Part shown: positions 33,495-41,434 of the stretch, piece by piece
Position numbering within the stretch: the first letter of the stretch is position 1
Layout: the number at the start of each line of letters is the position of its first letter
From: Nitrospinae bacterium bin107
GTDB taxonomy: Bacteria; UBA8248
Length of the DNA stretch: 64,000 nucleotides
NCBI GenBank assembly: GCA_002238965.1
Contig: MPNJ01000014.1
Coordinates: 32,419-96,418 of the forward strand
Reading direction: 5' to 3'
The notes under the pieces: model-generated
Databases searched by the model: none
The model's input: the letters and a program-made list of their open reading frames with translations, nothing else
What the model was told of the DNA's origin: nothing
Translations under genes and position numbers: made by a program

Positions 33495-34307
33495 TCAGAA
33501 TCCGTAATAGCGCGGGTAGCCCTGCTTCTCCCAGAACCCGCCCAGGTCCTCGTTCGTGAAGAAGACGTAGCGGAGGAATTTCGCGCTCTTCCAGCCCACG
33601 TTCGTGGGCGAGGCGAGGCGAAGTGGAGCGCCGTGGTTCAGGGGCAGCGTTTCGCCGTTGTATTCATACGCGAGGACGTTCTGCGGGTGCATCGCTTGCT
33701 TGAGATCGAACGTCACGCTGTAGCGCTCGTGCCCGTTCGCGGTGGCGAGCATATCGTCGCACAGGAAGAACACGTAGCGGCTCTCGGGCCTGAGCTTGTG
33801 CATTTCGATGAAGCGCGCGAGGTGTACTCCCCGCCAGTGGCATATCGCGCTCCAGCCCTCCACGCAGATGTGCTCCACCGTCTGTTCCAGCACGGGCATT
33901 TCGCGAAGCTGCGCCAGCGTGTATTCCCGGACCCAGTGACGCTTCATCATCTGGCCCTCTCTGAGATGGGCCTCCCCCACGACGAGCCGCCATTCCTCGG
34001 GAGGGGTCTCGATGATTTGGGAGTTCGGGGTGACCACCGAGCCGTTGGGCCGCATCTGTTCGGGCTGAACGGCGTTCCGGGGATAGGTGCGCGCCAGACG
34101 GTGGTTGCTGTCCGTCATGAGGCCCACCTTGTGGTTCAGACGGTCGAACCAGCTCAGCACGGCCTGCACGCCGGGCTCCTCATTGAGGCGCGAGCACCCG
34201 GCCATGAAGGCGGAGGCGAGGCCTAGGAGCATTTTCATGAATCCGCGCCGCGAAGACGTCGACTTGCCCTCGCCAGGGCTTGCATTCCGCTTTTCGCCTT
34301 TTTTCAT
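33495..34307 (-). CDS. Tat-exported molybdopterin-dependent oxidoreductase (sulfite-oxidase fold)
   Basis: 270 residues from the ATG at 34307 (GGAGA upstream). The twin-arginine signal S-S-R-R-G-F-M-K ends in M-A-G-C-S, so it is probably a Tat-exported lipoprotein. The mature part has the sulfite-oxidase/MsrP pterin domain: E-H-I-C-V-E-G-W-S-A-I-C-H-W-R-G-V, in which the first Cys is the Mo ligand position, Y-E-Y-N-G-E-T-L-P-L-N-H-G-A-P-L-R-L, and V-G-W-K-S-A-K-F-L. It should oxidise or reduce a small S- or N-oxo compound at the outer face of the membrane. It is the last of four overlapping genes with a cytochrome b and a selenocysteine thioredoxin. Confidence 0.88.
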   Translation of the reverse strand: MKKGEKRNASPGEGKSTSSRRGFMKMLLGLASAFMAGCSRLNEEPGVQAVLSWFDRLNHKVGLMTDSNHRLARTYPRNAVQPEQMRPNGSVVTPNSQIIETPPEEWRLVVGEAHLREGQMMKRHWVREYTLAQLREMPVLEQTVEHICVEGWSAICHWRGVHLARFIEMHKLRPESRYVFFLCDDMLATANGHERYSVTFDLKQAMHPQNVLAYEYNGETLPLNHGAPLRLASPTNVGWKSAKFLRYVFFTNEDLGGFWEKQGYPRYYGF

Positions 34308-34309
34308 CT

Positions 34310-34594
34310 TCACTCTCCGGGCGTCTCAGGCGGCGGCTTCAGCACCTTGAAGACGACGGGGGCGATGATCGGGACGGCCAGAACGAGAGAGGTAGGGTAC
34401 AGAATGCAGGCCCACGTCAGAAAGCCGAATTCAAAACTCGTTACCCAGTCCATCGGCCCGCTCAGGATATATGCGGCGACCAGGGCCAGAAAGGCGTTGA
34501 TGCAGACGACGCATAAAACCAGCCTGCCCGCGAACAGCCTGCGCTTCGCCATTTGGGTCGGCAATACGAATTCCGTTTGTTCTTCCGTGTTCAT
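34310..34594 (-). CDS. Small membrane protein of the molybdo-oxidoreductase operon
   Basis: 94 residues from the ATG at 34594, which overlaps the stop of the cytochrome gene (ATGA). Two membrane segments (about 22-42 and 52-82) follow the N-terminal M-N-T-E-E-Q-T. The C-terminus is Pro-rich. Its stop overlaps the first codons of the oxidoreductase gene. I do not recognise a family. Its position suggests an assembly or anchor subunit. Confidence 0.7.
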   Translation of the reverse strand: MNTEEQTEFVLPTQMAKRRLFAGRLVLCVVCINAFLALVAAYILSGPMDWVTSFEFGFLTWACILYPTSLVLAVPIIAPVVFKVLKPPPETPGE

Positions 34595-35583
34595 CAGCTT
34601 CCCGCCCTCGCCTTGCGCCAGAAGTCTCCGACGCGCCGTCCGCGCATGAGGCCGAGCCGTACCAGGAGGTAGCCCGGCGCGCTGAACCATAATCCATGAG
34701 CCTCACCACCCAAAGCCGCGTTCATCATATCCGCAACGAGGCCTCCAAGCCAGAAAGCGAGCACCAGGATCGCCGATTCCTCGGCGATGCGCCCGAGTTT
34801 TTTGGCGAATTGCCTTTGTCTGGCCTGAAAGGCGTCGCGCTCCGCCTTGATCCCGACGATCATGGGCGCGAGTCCGCGGCGCCAACCGTGGGATATCACC
34901 ATGAGGAAATGACCGATCATGAAGACGACCAGAAACAGCATGACCAGAAAATGCAGGAACCGGCTCGGCTGGTAGCCCCCGAAAAGCCAGGTCAGCCAAC
35001 CGAGCTGTACAGGTTTCAGGATGGCGAGACCCGTCAGGATGGATAGCACGCCGGCCAGTATGACGACGTTGTACGCGAGTTTTTGGATCGGGTTGAATTT
35101 TCCCTCTCCCGGGGGATGGTGAAAGGTCTTGATTGGATGGAGAAGCATTTCCTTGGCGCCCGAAAAATCGGCCTTCCTGATCCGGTAGTGCCTCCCTTCT
35201 TCCGTCAGGAGGAGCAGGAGCAGAAAAATCAACCCGTTGATGGTGTAGGGCCACATGAGTGCGAAGTGCCAGCGCAGCGCGCCCGCAAGCCACCCGCCGA
35301 TGCCGAAAGTTTTCGTAAGGCCTTGGACGAACACCCTGTAGTCGGCGCCCAGGTTGATGGCGCGCGGGTCGGCCTGGGTTTCCGTCCCCCGAAGCGACTC
35401 GTAGATGGCTTCGGGATTGGGCATGTCAGGCCCGAATGCGGGATACGCCCACCATATCTGGAACCCGCTCGCCATCATGAGAAGCAGGAGGGGCACGTTC
35501 AGCCAGTGGGTGATTCTCAGGAGAGATGAGTAGGGATAGGCGGGCGTGCTCTCCGGTTGCGACGTTTCTTCTGTTTCCATCAT
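34594..35583 (-). CDS. Cytochrome b561/FdnI-like membrane subunit
   Basis: 329 residues with about five or six membrane segments. The first carries R-I-T-H-W-L-N-V-P-L. The later L-H-F-L-V-M-L-F-L-V-V-F-M-I-G-H region has two His on one face, the typical b-heme ligand pattern of formate-dehydrogenase gamma and thiosulfate-reductase cytochromes. It probably passes electrons between quinone and the exported molybdo-enzyme. Its ATG overlaps the stop of the selenoprotein gene and its stop overlaps the next start, so four genes are tightly coupled. A soluble stretch of about 40 residues (45-85) separates the first two segments. Confidence 0.87.
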   Translation of the reverse strand: MMETEETSQPESTPAYPYSSLLRITHWLNVPLLLLMMASGFQIWWAYPAFGPDMPNPEAIYESLRGTETQADPRAINLGADYRVFVQGLTKTFGIGGWLAGALRWHFALMWPYTINGLIFLLLLLLTEEGRHYRIRKADFSGAKEMLLHPIKTFHHPPGEGKFNPIQKLAYNVVILAGVLSILTGLAILKPVQLGWLTWLFGGYQPSRFLHFLVMLFLVVFMIGHFLMVISHGWRRGLAPMIVGIKAERDAFQARQRQFAKKLGRIAEESAILVLAFWLGGLVADMMNAALGGEAHGLWFSAPGYLLVRLGLMRGRRVGDFWRKARAGS

Positions 35584-36104
35584 TTTTCAGCGAGTAGCTT
35601 CATGATCATCGCTTCGGTGCGCTCGTGGTTGCCCTCGCCAATCGTCTTGAAGCGCACGATCCCCTTTTTGTCGATCAGGTATTTCGTCGGCCAGAAGCGA
35701 TTCTGAAAGGCGTTCCAGTTCGTGAAGTCATTGTCCATCACGACGCGGTACTTGATGCCGAGCTTGGCCATTGCCTCTTCGATGTTTTCTTTTTTCCTGT
35801 CGAAGTTGAACTCGGGCGCATGGTTCCCGATGACGACCAGCCCCTTGTCCTCATAGCGCTCGTGCCACGAACGCAGCGTGGGGATCTCCCGCACGCAATT
35901 GATTCAGGCGAACGTCCACATGTCGAGGAGAACGACCTTGCCGCGCAATTCTTCGAGCTTGACGGGCTCGCCGCCAATCCAGGGCCCGCCCTTGAGCTCG
36001 GGCGCTTGCGCGCCGGGTCCGAGTCCCGATGCGCCCGCCTGGTGAAAGGTCCAGAACGCGGCGATCAATGCGATGGCGATGATGCATATGAGAGTTCGCT
36101 TCAT
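35580..36104 (-). CDS. Thioredoxin-like selenoprotein (TGA at codon 67 read as Sec)
   Basis: 174 residues if the TGA at 35906-35904 is read as selenocysteine. A signal or anchor segment (1-26) is followed by a TlpA/DipZ-type redoxin: D-M-W-T-F-A, U67, I-N-C70, V-R-E-I-P. Homologues have C-I-N-C here (W-T-F-T-C-I-N-C), so Sec replaces the first redox Cys exactly. Homology continues without break (S-W-H-E-R-Y-E-D, N-H-A-P-E-F-N, then W-P-T-K-Y-L-I-D-K-K-G). A hairpin lies 7 bases after the TGA. It is the first gene of the operon with the cytochrome b and molybdo-enzyme, and may keep the exported partner reduced. Confidence 0.85.
35876..35896 (-). promoter_or_regulatory. Candidate bacterial SECIS hairpin after the TGA
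   Basis: In the mRNA, GCGTG (35896-35892) pairs with CACGC (35880-35876). A bulged C and an inner GGG/CCC stem close a loop AGAT located 17-20 bases after the TGA. This is the spacing expected for SelB-bound elements. Confidence 0.55.
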
Positions 36105-36250
36105 GGTGGTCTCCTCGTAAAAAGACGGCCTTCGTACACTTTAGGAGAAGGTTTGAGCCGATGCAAATACTTTTATACGATGAATCAGGCGGTTCCCGCA
36201 GCGGAGCTTAAATTTTTCGTAAAGTTTCATCCATTCAGGTGGAGAAGAGC

Positions 36251-36595
36251 GTGAAACACTATCATTTCGAAGAGATGGCAGCGCACGATACCGGCGAGCG
36301 GATCCAGCGCGTGGTGGCGGGCGAGCGCCTGACCGTGCTTCGCCAGACGATTCGCGCCGGCGTGGACATGTACAACCCCCATTCGCATCCCAACGAGCAG
36401 ATGACGATCGTCCTGGAGGGACGCGCTAGGTTCGCGTGCGGCGGGAAAGAGGTGGAACTCGGGCCGGGCGGCGTCGTGGTTTTTCCGCCGAACCAGGAGC
36501 ACTCCACGCGCAACGCGGGCGATGGGCCGCTCGTGCTGGAGGAAATCTTCACGCCGGGCGTCGAGAAGCTGAACGAACTCGCGCCGAAGGACTGA
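36251..36595 (+). CDS. Cupin-domain protein
   Basis: 114 residues from the GTG at 36251 (GGAGAAG upstream); an in-frame GTG four codons earlier is less likely. A single cupin barrel: H-S-H-P-N-E-Q-M-T-I-V-L-E-G holds motif 1 (two His and a Glu/Gln metal ligand), and F-P-P-N-Q-E-H-S-T-R-N holds motif 2. Probably binds a metal and a small ligand. Role unknown. The next gene starts 17 bases later. Confidence 0.85.
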   Translation: MKHYHFEEMAAHDTGERIQRVVAGERLTVLRQTIRAGVDMYNPHSHPNEQMTIVLEGRARFACGGKEVELGPGGVVVFPPNQEHSTRNAGDGPLVLEEIFTPGVEKLNELAPKD

Positions 36596-36612
36596 AAGAA
36601 CCGGAGAGAGGC

Positions 36613-37419
36613 ATGAGCCGTCTGACTGTTACGGGACTCAAGAAAGATTTCGACGACGTGTGCGCGGTCGACAACCTTTCGCTGGCGCTCGAAGACAGGG
36701 AGTTCATGGTGCTCGTCGGTCCCACGGGCTGCGGGAAATCGACGCTCTTGCGCCTCATCGCCGGCGTGGAGGATGAGGATGCGGGCCATATCTACCTGGA
36801 CGGCGTGCGGCTGAACGGCATCCCGCCCGGAAGGCGCGGGGTGCAGCTCGTGTTCCAGAGCTACGCCCTCTGGCCGCACATGAAGGTTTTTGACGAGAAG
36901 AAATACTCGAACCTGAGCTTCGCGCTCAAAATCCGCCGCTGGCTGCCGGGCATCCTGAACGAGCGCGCCCAGGACGTGATGCGGCGTTTGGGGATCAGCA
37001 AGAAATGGTCCCGCCGCAGTCCGGACAGCCTGAGTGCGGGCCAGCAGCAAAAAGTCGCCATCGGCCGCGCCATCGCCATCCCCCCGCAGGTTTTTCTTCT
37101 CGATGAGCCTCTGGCGAACATCGATCCGGTCGCGAGGCTCGAGGTCAGAAAAGAATTGAGACGTGTGCACGACGAGATCGGGGCGATCAGCCTGCTGGTG
37201 ACGCACGATTTGACGGATGCGTTTCAGATCGCCGACCGAATCGCCGTGATGCGTGATGGCGTGATCGTCCAGGTCGATACGCCGGAGAACCTCATCAACC
37301 ATCCGGTGAACTCGTTCGTCGAGAATTTCTTCACGAGCGTGCATCATGAAAGGCTGCTGCAGGAGTTTCGATCGAGGCGCAGGGCCAGGAAGACGGGTCC
37401 GACTCCCGATTCACCTTGA
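36613..37419 (+). CDS. ABC transporter ATP-binding protein without a nearby permease
   Basis: 268 residues. Walker A G-P-T-G-C-G-K-S-T (37-45), Q-loop L-V-F-Q-S-Y-A-L-W-P (about 78-87), signature L-S-A-G-Q-Q-Q-K (Ala for the usual second Gly), Walker B F-L-L-D-E-P-L-A-N-I-D and H-loop V-T-H-D are all present, so it should be active. The form (R-R-G-V-Q-L-V-F-Q-S-Y-A-L-W-P-H-M) is that of MalK/PotA-type importers, but the usual TOBE domain at the C-terminus is missing. A permease and binding protein must lie elsewhere, if any. The 3' end overlaps the convergent hydrolase gene by nine bases. Confidence 0.85.
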   Translation: MSRLTVTGLKKDFDDVCAVDNLSLALEDREFMVLVGPTGCGKSTLLRLIAGVEDEDAGHIYLDGVRLNGIPPGRRGVQLVFQSYALWPHMKVFDEKKYSNLSFALKIRRWLPGILNERAQDVMRRLGISKKWSRRSPDSLSAGQQQKVAIGRAIAIPPQVFLLDEPLANIDPVARLEVRKELRRVHDEIGAISLLVTHDLTDAFQIADRIAVMRDGVIVQVDTPENLINHPVNSFVENFFTSVHHERLLQEFRSRRRARKTGPTPDSP

Positions 37420-38331
37420 CTCGGGTTTTTCCAGAAAATCCCGCCACGCCTCCCAGTAGGGCGCGCCCCCCGCGTAATACGTGTCGTTGTGGCCCGCTCC
37501 CTTGATGGTGAAAAACCGCTTGTGTTTTGAGCCCGCCGTCTCGAAGAGCCGTAGCCCCTGCGCGTAGGGGACGATTCCGTCCTTATCCCCATGCAGGACG
37601 AAAAGGGGGGTCTTCACTTTGGGTATCATGGCCGCGCTGTCGAATTTTGCGGAGATGAGCCACCCCACCGGCAGGAAGGGGAACATCTTCTTGCCCATGG
37701 CGAGGGTGCTCTCGAAGGGGCTCTCGAGAATCAGGCCGCGCGCTTTCTTTCCTTCCACGGCGAGCTTCACCGCCACGGCCGCGCCCAGGGAGCGCCCGAA
37801 GAGAAAAATACGCTCGTGCGGCACGCGCTCGGTGAGCCAGGCGTACGCGGCCCTGCCGTCGGCGTAGAGGCCCTCCTCGCTCGGTCGTCCCTCGCTTTGC
37901 CCGTATCCTCTGTAGTCGAAGATGAAGACGCCTGCCCCCAGTTCTTTCTGGATGAGCGCGATGTTCTCCGCGCGGTGGGAGAGGTTGCCCGCGTTGCCGT
38001 GCGTCCACAGGAGCACCGGACCGTCCGGGTCTTTGGGCGCGACGTACCAGCCGTGAAGGCGCATGCCGTCTTCTGCGTTGAAGGAGACGTCCTCATACGC
38101 TATTCGATAGGTTTTGGGCGTGACCTCGATTTCCCGGTAGGGATGATAGAGCAGGAAATTCTCTAATAACCCAAACATTCCCATGACCAACAAAGCGCCT
38201 GCGCCGAGGAGCAGGTAGCGATGGAATTTTTGCGAGATTCGCAGCGGCCCATTCTCATCGAGGGGTTTGCGCGAGTTCCCGGTGGGCGGTCTTGATGCAG
38301 AGGTTCTGAATCGTCGTAATGCCCGCATCTT
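37411..38331 (-). CDS. Membrane-anchored alpha/beta hydrolase (ABHD13/BEM46-like)
   Basis: 306 residues from the ATG at 38331, which lies inside the upstream CoA-binding gene. No better start occurs in the shorter frame, though CTG near 38242 is possible. One membrane anchor (about residues 40-60; L-L-L-G-A-G-A-L-L-V-M) precedes the catalytic domain. The oxyanion H-G-N-A-G-N, nucleophile G-R-S-L-G-A-A, acid H-G-D-K-D and His G-A-G-H-N-D follow the BEM46/ABHD13 pattern of serine hydrolases facing the periplasm. Substrate unknown. Confidence 0.8.
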   Translation of the reverse strand, partial: KMRALRRFRTSASRPPTGNSRKPLDENGPLRISQKFHRYLLLGAGALLVMGMFGLLENFLLYHPYREIEVTPKTYRIAYEDVSFNAEDGMRLHGWYVAPKDPDGPVLLWTHGNAGNLSHRAENIALIQKELGAGVFIFDYRGYGQSEGRPSEEGLYADGRAAYAWLTERVPHERIFLFGRSLGAAVAVKLAVEGKKARGLILESPFESTLAMGKKMFPFLPVGWLISAKFDSAAMIPKVKTPLFVLHGDKDGIVPYAQGLRLFETAGSKHKRFFTIKGAGHNDTYYAGGAPYWEAWRDFLEKPESR

Positions 38332-38671
38332 CCAGGCGGCGCGCGGAGCCGGGATGGGCGATGCCCTTTTGCATCCAGAAGGCGCGCGGGCGCTTCTCGA
38401 TGGCGTCATCCACAAGAGCGGGTATCTCCTCCGAGCGCCGGAAGACGTTCACGATGTCGATGCGCTCGGCCACATCGCCCAGGCTGGGATAGGCCTTCTC
38501 GCCGAGGGCGGATTCGATTCCGGGATTTATCGGGATGACCCGGTAACCCGCCTCCTGCATATACGAGGCGATTCGGTGGCTCGTGCGCGAGGGGTCGACC
38601 GATAGACCGATCACGGCGATGGTCTCGGCGCCTGCGAGTATGGAGGCGAGTAGCTGATCCTCAGGCTTCAT
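38255..38671 (-). CDS. CoA-binding domain protein (YccU-like)
   Basis: 138 residues from the ATG at 38671. The Rossmann core A-V-I-G-L-S-V-D-P-S-R-T-S-H is followed by Y-R-V-I-P-I-N-P and a V-N-V-F-R-R-S-E-E-I-P strand-helix, as in succinyl-CoA-ligase-like CoA-binding proteins. The C-terminal Q-N-L-C-I-K-T-A-H-R segment is typical of the YccU branch. Exact cellular role is not known. The start of the next hydrolase gene overlaps its 3' third. Confidence 0.85.
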   Translation of the reverse strand: MKPEDQLLASILAGAETIAVIGLSVDPSRTSHRIASYMQEAGYRVIPINPGIESALGEKAYPSLGDVAERIDIVNVFRRSEEIPALVDDAIEKRPRAFWMQKGIAHPGSARRLEDAGITTIQNLCIKTAHRELAQTPR

Positions 38672-38847
38672 TCCGGCGGTCTCCTCGGTTTTTCGGCATG
38701 ATACCACAGCTTTGATTGAGTACATGAGGCATGGAGCGGGGGAAACAACTTGCCCTTGATGAAGCCGGGGTGTAAATCATCGGGGAGGGGAGAGAATGCT
38801 CCCCGTCCTGATTTCATCATAAGACTTCTTGCGAGTGAGGGGATGAG

Positions 38848-39531
38848 ATGGCGGATACGGCGGTTGTCGAGATTTTTCACGAATACCACTGACCCTGGGC
38901 GTACATGGCCGCGGCGCGGCTGGACAAGGTGATGCCCGAGTTCGAGGACAAACTGCATCTCAAATGGCGCGCGTTTCCGCTGGAGGTCATCAACGACCGC
39001 CCGGCGCCGCGCTACATCGTGGATCAGGAATGGCCCCTGATAGCGGTTCAGGAGCCGCTCTCGCCGTGCAGAAGCTGGCCGCACGAGGAATACCTGAGGA
39101 CAACCATCCGCGCCTTTCAGGCCTACGCGAGCGCATACGCGCAGGACCCCGAAAAGGCGCGCGTCTACGATCTCGCGATCAGGCGCGGTTTCTTCTACGA
39201 GGGAAAACGCGTGGATGAGGACGCGGTGCTTTGCGAGATGGCGGAAGAAGCGGGTCTCGATGGCTCCAAAGTGGGCGCGGATTTGGAATCCGGCGTGTAC
39301 GAGGAGGGCGTGATGGATGACTACAGGGAAGCCATGCGCCTGAGGGACGAAGAGGACTTGCCGATGACCAGCCCCACCCTCATCTTCCCGAACGGGGAGG
39401 CTGTCTATAACCCATATGCTTCCGATAAGACCATAGAGGACGGAAAACTCACCGAAGTGCACGCCCCGCCAGCCTACGGAGAGGCGGTGTATGAGGGCTA
39501 CCGCGAGATTCTGGCCAGAGCGGCGGGTTAA
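38848..39531 (+). CDS. DsbA-family selenoprotein (TGA at codon 15 read as Sec)
   Basis: 227 residues if the TGA at 38890-38892 is selenocysteine. The ATG at 38848 has GAGGGGATGAG ahead of it. The opening V-V-E-I-F-H-E-Y-H, U15, P-W-A-Y-M-A matches the DsbA/FrnE-type active site C-P-W-x-Y with Sec for the first Cys. The fourth residue is Ala, so there is no resolving Cys in the motif. The rest is a helical DsbA insertion and the closing strand S-P-T-L-I-F-P-N-G (with the conserved cis-Pro). A hairpin with a GGC loop lies 15 bases after the TGA. It may be a glutathione- or thiol-linked reductase. Without Sec readthrough the gene would begin at the ATG at 38905, after the active site. Confidence 0.85.
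38908..38920 (+). promoter_or_regulatory. Candidate bacterial SECIS hairpin after the TGA
   Basis: GCCGC (38908-38912) pairs with GCGGC (38916-38920) around the loop GGC, with two G-U pairs below. The loop is 21-23 bases after the TGA, similar to known bacterial elements. The short stem makes this tentative. Confidence 0.45.
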
Positions 39532-39568
39532 AGCGCGAAAGACTTAGACCTTCAACTGGAGTGAGCAC

Positions 39569-40384
39569 ATGAACCATCGCCGTCTCGGCAGGACCGGGCT
39601 TGAAGTAAGCGAAATCGGCCTGGGCACTTCGCACAATTTCATGCACATGGCGAGCAGCGAACCCGCCCGGTGCGTCGAGATCGTCCGGGAATGCCTGGAT
39701 TGCGGGGTCAATTTCTTCGACACCGCGCCCATTTACGGGGAATCCGAGCGGGTGCTGGGAGAGGCGCTGGAAGGCGCCAGGGAGAAGATCGTCCTGGCGA
39801 CCAAGGTGTGGGAGTCGAGCGCATCGGCGGCCCGCGCGAGCATCGAGCGCTCCTTCAAACGGCTTCGCACGGACGTGATAGACCTCCTGCAGATTCACAA
39901 CATGGCGGGCTGGCGCGAGGTGACGCCGGTTATGCAGGCGTTTCAACGAGAGGGGAGAATCCGCCATCTGGGAGTCACCGACAGAAGACCCGATAATTTC
40001 TCCGAACTCATCGAAGCCATGAATACGGACGCGTACGACGCGATCCAGATACCCTACTATCTGGGCGAGGTGCAGTGCCGTGAGGAGGTGCTGCCCCTGG
40101 CGCAGGAGATGAACCTGGGCGTAATCGTCATGCGGCCTTTCAGTCACTTGAAGAGCGGCCTGCTCGGTCCCGGGGGCAGCATCGCCCGTATGCCGGAACT
40201 GAAAGCACTCCATTCAGGAACACCGGGTCAGGCGCTCCTGAAATACCTTCTCGCGGATGAGAGGGTCTCCAGCGTCATCCCCGCCACCGGCAGGGCGGGC
40301 CGCATGAGCGAGAACGCGGCGGCGTCGGGTGGCGGCGCGCTTCCTCCTGATATCTGCGCGCGTCTCGAAGCCCTCGTGGGCTGA
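39569..40384 (+). CDS. Aldo/keto reductase
   Basis: 271 residues. The catalytic tetrad can be assigned: Asp in F-F-D-T-A-P-I-Y-G, Tyr in the same motif, Lys in L-A-T-K-V-W-E and His in L-L-Q-I-H-N. The NADP-binding end is reduced (T-P-G-Q-A-L-L-K-Y-L-L, V-S-S-V-I-P-A-T-G). It reduces carbonyl substrates with NADPH. It follows the selenoprotein by 37 bases on the same strand, and co-transcription is possible. Confidence 0.88.
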   Translation: MNHRRLGRTGLEVSEIGLGTSHNFMHMASSEPARCVEIVRECLDCGVNFFDTAPIYGESERVLGEALEGAREKIVLATKVWESSASAARASIERSFKRLRTDVIDLLQIHNMAGWREVTPVMQAFQREGRIRHLGVTDRRPDNFSELIEAMNTDAYDAIQIPYYLGEVQCREEVLPLAQEMNLGVIVMRPFSHLKSGLLGPGGSIARMPELKALHSGTPGQALLKYLLADERVSSVIPATGRAGRMSENAAASGGGALPPDICARLEALVG

Positions 40385-40393
40385 AATATTCCC

Positions 40394-41005
40394 CTATCGT
40401 CCGGATTTGCGAGGGAATCTCGGGAAATAACGCCCCGTCTGCTCGGCGTATTTCTCGTAAGCAGCGCCGTGTAAGTCACGAAGGTGCGGCTCCTCGACGA
40501 AGCGCACCTGCATCTCGATGCTTAAACAAGTCATGGTGATAAATAACAGCATCAATATGTGGGGTAGCAACACCAGCAGGCCGATGTAGAACAGGAACAC
40601 GCCGCTATAGATCGGATTCCTTGCGAGCGAGTAAAGGCCCCTCATCACCAAATCGGTTTTCTCGTCTTGGTCGACGCCGAATCTCCACGAAACTCCCATC
40701 TGGTATTGCGAGACGACCATGAGCGCGATTCCGGCCAGCGAGATACTCGCGCCGGTCGTGTTCGCGGACCCGCCGATTTGGACTTGCGGCTGAACCGTTC
40801 CAATCGCATCGAGGATTGAGAGAGCGATCGTCGCAATGAATGAGGTGACCAGAAGGAAACTTGCGCTTTTGGCTATCCTGGAAGCGCTCGGCTTCACCGT
40901 TCGAATACCGTGATCTCCGGTGGCCAGGTAGTGAAGCGCGATTCTCCCGCCCACGGCAAACACCAGGAAGACGAGATAAAGCGTCAGCGCATTGGCCCGG
41001 AACAT
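40394..41005 (-). CDS. Isoprenylcysteine carboxyl methyltransferase-like membrane protein
   Basis: 203 residues with about five membrane segments. The C-terminal half carries G-L-Y-S-L-A-R-N-P-I-Y-S-G-V-F-L and V-R-F-V-E-E-P-H-L, with Y-E-K-Y later. These are the SAM-binding marks of the ICMT/PEMT family (R-H-P-x-Y in most members, R-N-P-I-Y here). It probably methylates a lipid or a lipid-linked substrate. Confidence 0.8.
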   Translation of the reverse strand: MFRANALTLYLVFLVFAVGGRIALHYLATGDHGIRTVKPSASRIAKSASFLLVTSFIATIALSILDAIGTVQPQVQIGGSANTTGASISLAGIALMVVSQYQMGVSWRFGVDQDEKTDLVMRGLYSLARNPIYSGVFLFYIGLLVLLPHILMLLFITMTCLSIEMQVRFVEEPHLRDLHGAAYEKYAEQTGRYFPRFPRKSGR

Positions 41006-41105
41006 ACTACCTCCCGGCTTTCATTGGACATTCCATCAATGGAACGTGAACGAACGTATCTCCTCCCCTGGGCGCGCCAGGAAAAGAGCGCGATTCGCCG
41101 AGATG

Positions 41106-41423
41106 CTAGGACGCTGTCGAAATCGCTCCGACTTCGTTGTCGACGATGACGGGCGAGGTGAAGTATTCGATCGTGGGTTCGACTCCGAGGCGCTCGCGTA
41201 TCCCGGCGCGCCATGCGTCGTCATAGAGCCGCTCGGCGTCCTCGCGCGACTCGAACAGGTAGACCCCGCCGCCGGTGCGCACGTCGTCCGACACCAGGTA
41301 GTATTTTCGCACCAGACCCGGCACGTCGCGGTAGAGAGGAGCCGAGTGCTCAAAGGCCGCGGCCATCTCCTCTTGGGTCTTTCCCTCGGGAAGCGTGAAG
41401 CGAACGATTGCGGTGACGGCCAT
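41106..41423 (-). CDS. YdhR/ABM-like small monooxygenase-fold protein, copy 2
   Basis: 105 residues with a ferredoxin-like dimeric alpha-beta barrel. It begins M-A-V-T-A-I-V-R-F and contains L-Y-R-D-V-P-G-L-V-R-K-Y-Y-L and G-G-G-V-Y-L-F-E-S-R. It closely matches the adjacent gene at 41435, so the pair arose by tandem duplication. The YdhR family is annotated as monooxygenase-like without a proven substrate. Confidence 0.8.
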   Translation of the reverse strand: MAVTAIVRFTLPEGKTQEEMAAAFEHSAPLYRDVPGLVRKYYLVSDDVRTGGGVYLFESREDAERLYDDAWRAGIRERLGVEPTIEYFTSPVIVDNEVGAISTAS

Positions 41424-41434
41424 GAACATCCTCC

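Noticed and set aside
35904..36104. A separate 66-codon gene and a separate 104-codon gene in place of one selenoprotein
   Set aside because: The two pieces are N- and C-terminal halves of one redoxin, in the same frame and separated by the TGA and three sense codons; the active-site motif spans the join.
38905..39531. A DsbA-like gene starting at the ATG at 38905
   Set aside because: That start would drop the first beta strand and the active site, while an upstream ATG with a good ribosome site keeps them in frame through a TGA.
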